From contig URII01000002.1 of the NCBI GenBank assembly GCA_900547825.1, positions 31,249-95,248 of the forward strand: DNA of 64,000 nucleotides, in the 5' to 3' direction. Positions 61,818 to 64,000 of this stretch are shown here, in pieces; positions within the stretch are counted from its first letter, which is position 1; each line of letters starts with the position of its first letter. The notes under the pieces were generated by a model. That model was not told the origin of the DNA, searched no databases, and worked only from the letters and a program-made list of their open reading frames with translations. Source of the stretch: an uncultured Porphyromonadaceae bacterium. GTDB lineage: Bacteria > Bacteroidota > Bacteroidia > Bacteroidales > Muribaculaceae. The position numbers and the translations under genes were made by a program.

Positions 61818-63614
61818 TTACTTTTTGCCGGAGAGTTTTTCCTTGAGCTCTGCGAGGGCCTCGAGGTCACCGAGAGTGGTTTTTTCGAGGGGTGCGTTGA
61901 GCATGGGAGCTTCTTCGCGTTCAGCACGGCGTGCGCCCTGACGCTTGGCCGGGCGACGGGCAGCCTCGCCGCGTTCGGCTTTGGCCTCGTCCTCGAATAT
62001 GCGGCTGTGGCTGAGGATGATGCGCTTGCTGTCCTTGTTGAACTCGATCACCTTGAAGTTGAGTTTCTCGTCGATCTTGGCGGGAGTGCCGTCCTCTTTG
62101 ACGAGGTGTTTGGGAGTGGCGAATCCTTCCACGCCGTAGGGGAGTGCTATAACAGCGCCCTTCTCAACCATCTCGATGATGGTGCCTTCGTGAATCGAAC
62201 CTACAGTGAACACTGTTTCGAATACATCCCAGGGATTCTCCTCAAGCTGCTTGTGGCCGAGCGAGAGGCGACGGTTGTCCTTGTCGATCTCGAGCACCTG
62301 TACCTGAATGTCGGCGCCGATCTGGGTGAATTCGCTGGGGTGTTTGATTTTCTTGGTCCAGGAGAGGTCGGAGATGTGGATGAGGCCGTCAACGCCTTCC
62401 TCAATTTCCACAAACACACCGAAGTTGGTGAAGTTGCGCACCTTGGCGGTGTGCTGGCTTCCGACGGGATATTTGGTTTCGATATTCTCCCAGGGATCGT
62501 TTTTGAGCTGTTTGATGCCGAGGCTCATCTTGCGGTCGTCGCGGTCGAGGGTGAGGATCACAGCCTCTACGGTGTCGCCCACTTTCATGAAGTCCTGGGC
62601 TGAGCGCAGATGCTGGCTCCACGACATTTCGCTGACGTGGATCAGGCCCTCGACGCCGGGAGCGATTTCGAGGAATGCGCCGTAATCAGCCATAACAACT
62701 ACCTTACCCTTAACGTGGTCGCCTACCTTGAGGTTAGGATCGAGAGCGTCCCATGGGTGTGGAGCGAGTTGCTTCAAGCCGAGAGCGATGCGCTTCTTCT
62801 CTTCGTCGAAGTCGAGAATAACAACGTTGATTTTCTGGTCGAGCTCAACAACTTCGTGTGGGTCGTTGATGCGTCCCCAAGAAAGGTCGGTAATGTGAAT
62901 GAGTCCATCAACACCGCCGAGGTCAACGAATACGCCGTAAGAAGTGATGTTCTTGACAACACCTTCGAGGATTTGACCCTTTTCGAGGTGAGAGATGATT
63001 TCCTTGCGTTGTGCTTCGAGCTCTGCTTCGATGAGTGCTTTGTGTGAAACGACTACGTTGCGGAATTCTTGGTTAATCTTAACCACCTTGAATTCCATTG
63101 TCTTGCCAACGAATACGTCGTAGTCGCGTATTGGGTGAACGTCAATCTGGCTGCCTGGAAGGAATGCTTCGATGCCGAATACATCAACAATCATACCGCC
63201 CTTGGTGCGGCTCTTGATGTAACCTTGGATAACAGCATCAGCTTCGAGAGCTTCGTTAATATTAACCCAGCTCTTCTGGAGGCGTGCCTTCTTGTGTGAA
63301 AGAATAAGCTGACCGCTCTTGTCCTCTTGGTTTTCAACGTAAACCTCAACCTTGTCGCCTACCTTAAGCTCTGGGTTGTAGCGGAATTCCGATGCAGGAA
63401 TGATGCCGTCGCTCTTGTAGCCGATATTGACTACAACTTCTTTCTTGTCAATAGAGATTACTTCGCCTTCAACAACTTGATGTTCCTGAATCTTGTTGAG
63501 GGTGTTGTCGTAAGCCTTTGTCAGTTCTTCCTTGTCGCCACCAACGGTTACACCGTTTTCAAAGTCGTCCCAATTGAAGTCTGACAATGGATTGACGTTT
63601 TCAAAATTTGCCAT
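61818..63614 (-). CDS. rpsA: 30S ribosomal protein S1
   Basis: 598 residues with six S1 RNA-binding domains, starting near residues 46, 126, 212, 298, 385 and 470. The third to fifth repeats carry the typical 'GVFVDLGGVDGLIHITDLSW'-type core. A basic, Arg/Ala-rich tail of about 55 residues follows. S1 binds mRNA for initiation on the 30S subunit. The 5' half (down to about 62690) uses codons such as GTT, GTA, GCT, CCA and GGT. The 3' half uses GTG, GTC, CTC and CGC like the rest of the window. This is an abrupt internal shift. A leader of about 85 nt precedes it. Confidence 0.96.
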   Translation of the reverse strand: MANFENVNPLSDFNWDDFENGVTVGGDKEELTKAYDNTLNKIQEHQVVEGEVISIDKKEVVVNIGYKSDGIIPASEFRYNPELKVGDKVEVYVENQEDKSGQLILSHKKARLQKSWVNINEALEADAVIQGYIKSRTKGGMIVDVFGIEAFLPGSQIDVHPIRDYDVFVGKTMEFKVVKINQEFRNVVVSHKALIEAELEAQRKEIISHLEKGQILEGVVKNITSYGVFVDLGGVDGLIHITDLSWGRINDPHEVVELDQKINVVILDFDEEKKRIALGLKQLAPHPWDALDPNLKVGDHVKGKVVVMADYGAFLEIAPGVEGLIHVSEMSWSQHLRSAQDFMKVGDTVEAVILTLDRDDRKMSLGIKQLKNDPWENIETKYPVGSQHTAKVRNFTNFGVFVEIEEGVDGLIHISDLSWTKKIKHPSEFTQIGADIQVQVLEIDKDNRRLSLGHKQLEENPWDVFETVFTVGSIHEGTIIEMVEKGAVIALPYGVEGFATPKHLVKEDGTPAKIDEKLNFKVIEFNKDSKRIILSHSRIFEDEAKAERGEAARRPAKRQGARRAEREEAPMLNAPLEKTTLGDLEALAELKEKLSGKK

Positions 63615-63700
63615 AAATGTTTTTAAAAATGTTTTAATTAATAAAGTTAGACTTTATGTGAAAAATTCTCTCAAGGGCAGAATATGCCCCTATAAGGGCG

Positions 63701-63708
63701 CAAAGTTA
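63701..63708 (-). promoter_or_regulatory. -7 element of the rpsA promoter
   Basis: Minus-strand TAACTTTG (63708-63701). The transcript leader contains an AGGGCA/TGCCC-type hairpin (63674-63691), a possible site for S1 autocontrol. No clear -33 element. Confidence 0.5.
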
Positions 63709-63795
63709 CTAATAATAATCTGAATATAAGTAAGTTTGGACAATTATTTTTATTCTTTTTCTCTATTCTTTTTCAAATTTTTAGTCGGTGTTGCG

Positions 63796-63847
63796 AAAAA
63801 CCACACCTATTATATATATGGGCAGTAGGTTGCCCTAAGTGGTTTCT
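63796..63847 (-). terminator. Possible terminator in the gene-free end of the window
   Basis: Nested hairpin: outer AAACCAC / GTGGTTT and inner GGGCA / TGCCC, with a TTTTT run on the minus strand. It may end a minus-strand gene lying beyond 64000. Apart from this, 63709-64000 shows no gene or RNA that can be supported. Confidence 0.3.
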
Positions 63848-64000
63848 GCACTCTTGTCTTGTTCTATCGTAACCGTTCATTGGTGGTAGATATGTCAAGT
63901 TTGTCCGAACTTAGAATGACGATAGGGTAGTGTCGGTGGGGTTATGATGACGAGCGAAAGTTCTGCCGATAAACTATGCGTATCAAGCGGAAAGAAGCTG

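Overview
The window looks like chromosomal DNA from a member of the Bacteroidales, most likely the Muribaculaceae (inference). Direct evidence: promoters of the TTTG-N(18-20)-TAnnTTTG type, five large secreted proteins ending in type IX secretion (T9SS) sorting domains, a LuxR regulator with periplasmic helical repeats, and a Bacteroidales-style SRP RNA. GC content is high in genes, and intergenic DNA is AT-rich.

Layout. 1-3.5 kb: the end of a MATE exporter and a secreted (alpha/alpha)6-barrel glycosidase. 3.6-10.8 kb: a T9SS surface protein with its LuxR-type regulator, a Bro-N/Fic protein and an M13 peptidase. 10.86 kb: the SRP RNA. 11.1-15.0 kb: a choice-of-anchor/FN3 T9SS protein with a Crp/Fnr regulator. 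15.1-19.9 kb: a compact cassette of phage head genes (scaffold-like, capsid, adaptor-like, portal, two unknowns) without terminase, protease, tail, lysis or integrase. 20.3-24.4 kb: a giant repeat protein split by a frameshift, followed by a repeat-rich 400 bp gap. 24.8-33.3 kb: a complete glpA-glpB-glpC-glpT-glpQ-porin operon for scavenging glycerophosphodiesters and oxidising glycerol-3-phosphate. 33.5-38.3 kb: an RNA methyltransferase, a frameshifted purD, a membrane protein and pdxB. 38.3-40.9 kb: acyltransferase, glycosyltransferase and a NYN nuclease with an unusual terminator-bearing leader. 41-49 kb: a second anchor/FN3 protein with a Crp/Fnr regulator, then an outer-membrane receptor. 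49.2-57.8 kb: lipoproteins, an AsmA-like protein, HAD phosphatases, aroB and a histidine kinase. 57.9-63.6 kb: a third anchor/FN3 protein with a Crp/Fnr regulator, then rpsA.

The main points to follow up are: (1) each of the three choice-of-anchor/FN3 secreted proteins lies next to a different Crp/Fnr regulator, in three different orientations, and a fourth T9SS protein lies next to a LuxR regulator, which suggests regulator-plus-surface-protein modules; (2) the intact, tail-less phage head cassette, whose capsid reading frame begins with a hydrophobic helix; (3) the short leader RNA ending in an intrinsic terminator just before the NYN nuclease start codon. Two genes (purD and the giant repeat protein) carry frameshifts in the same direction, so sequencing error must be excluded. 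The 5' half of rpsA has clearly different codon use from its 3' half.
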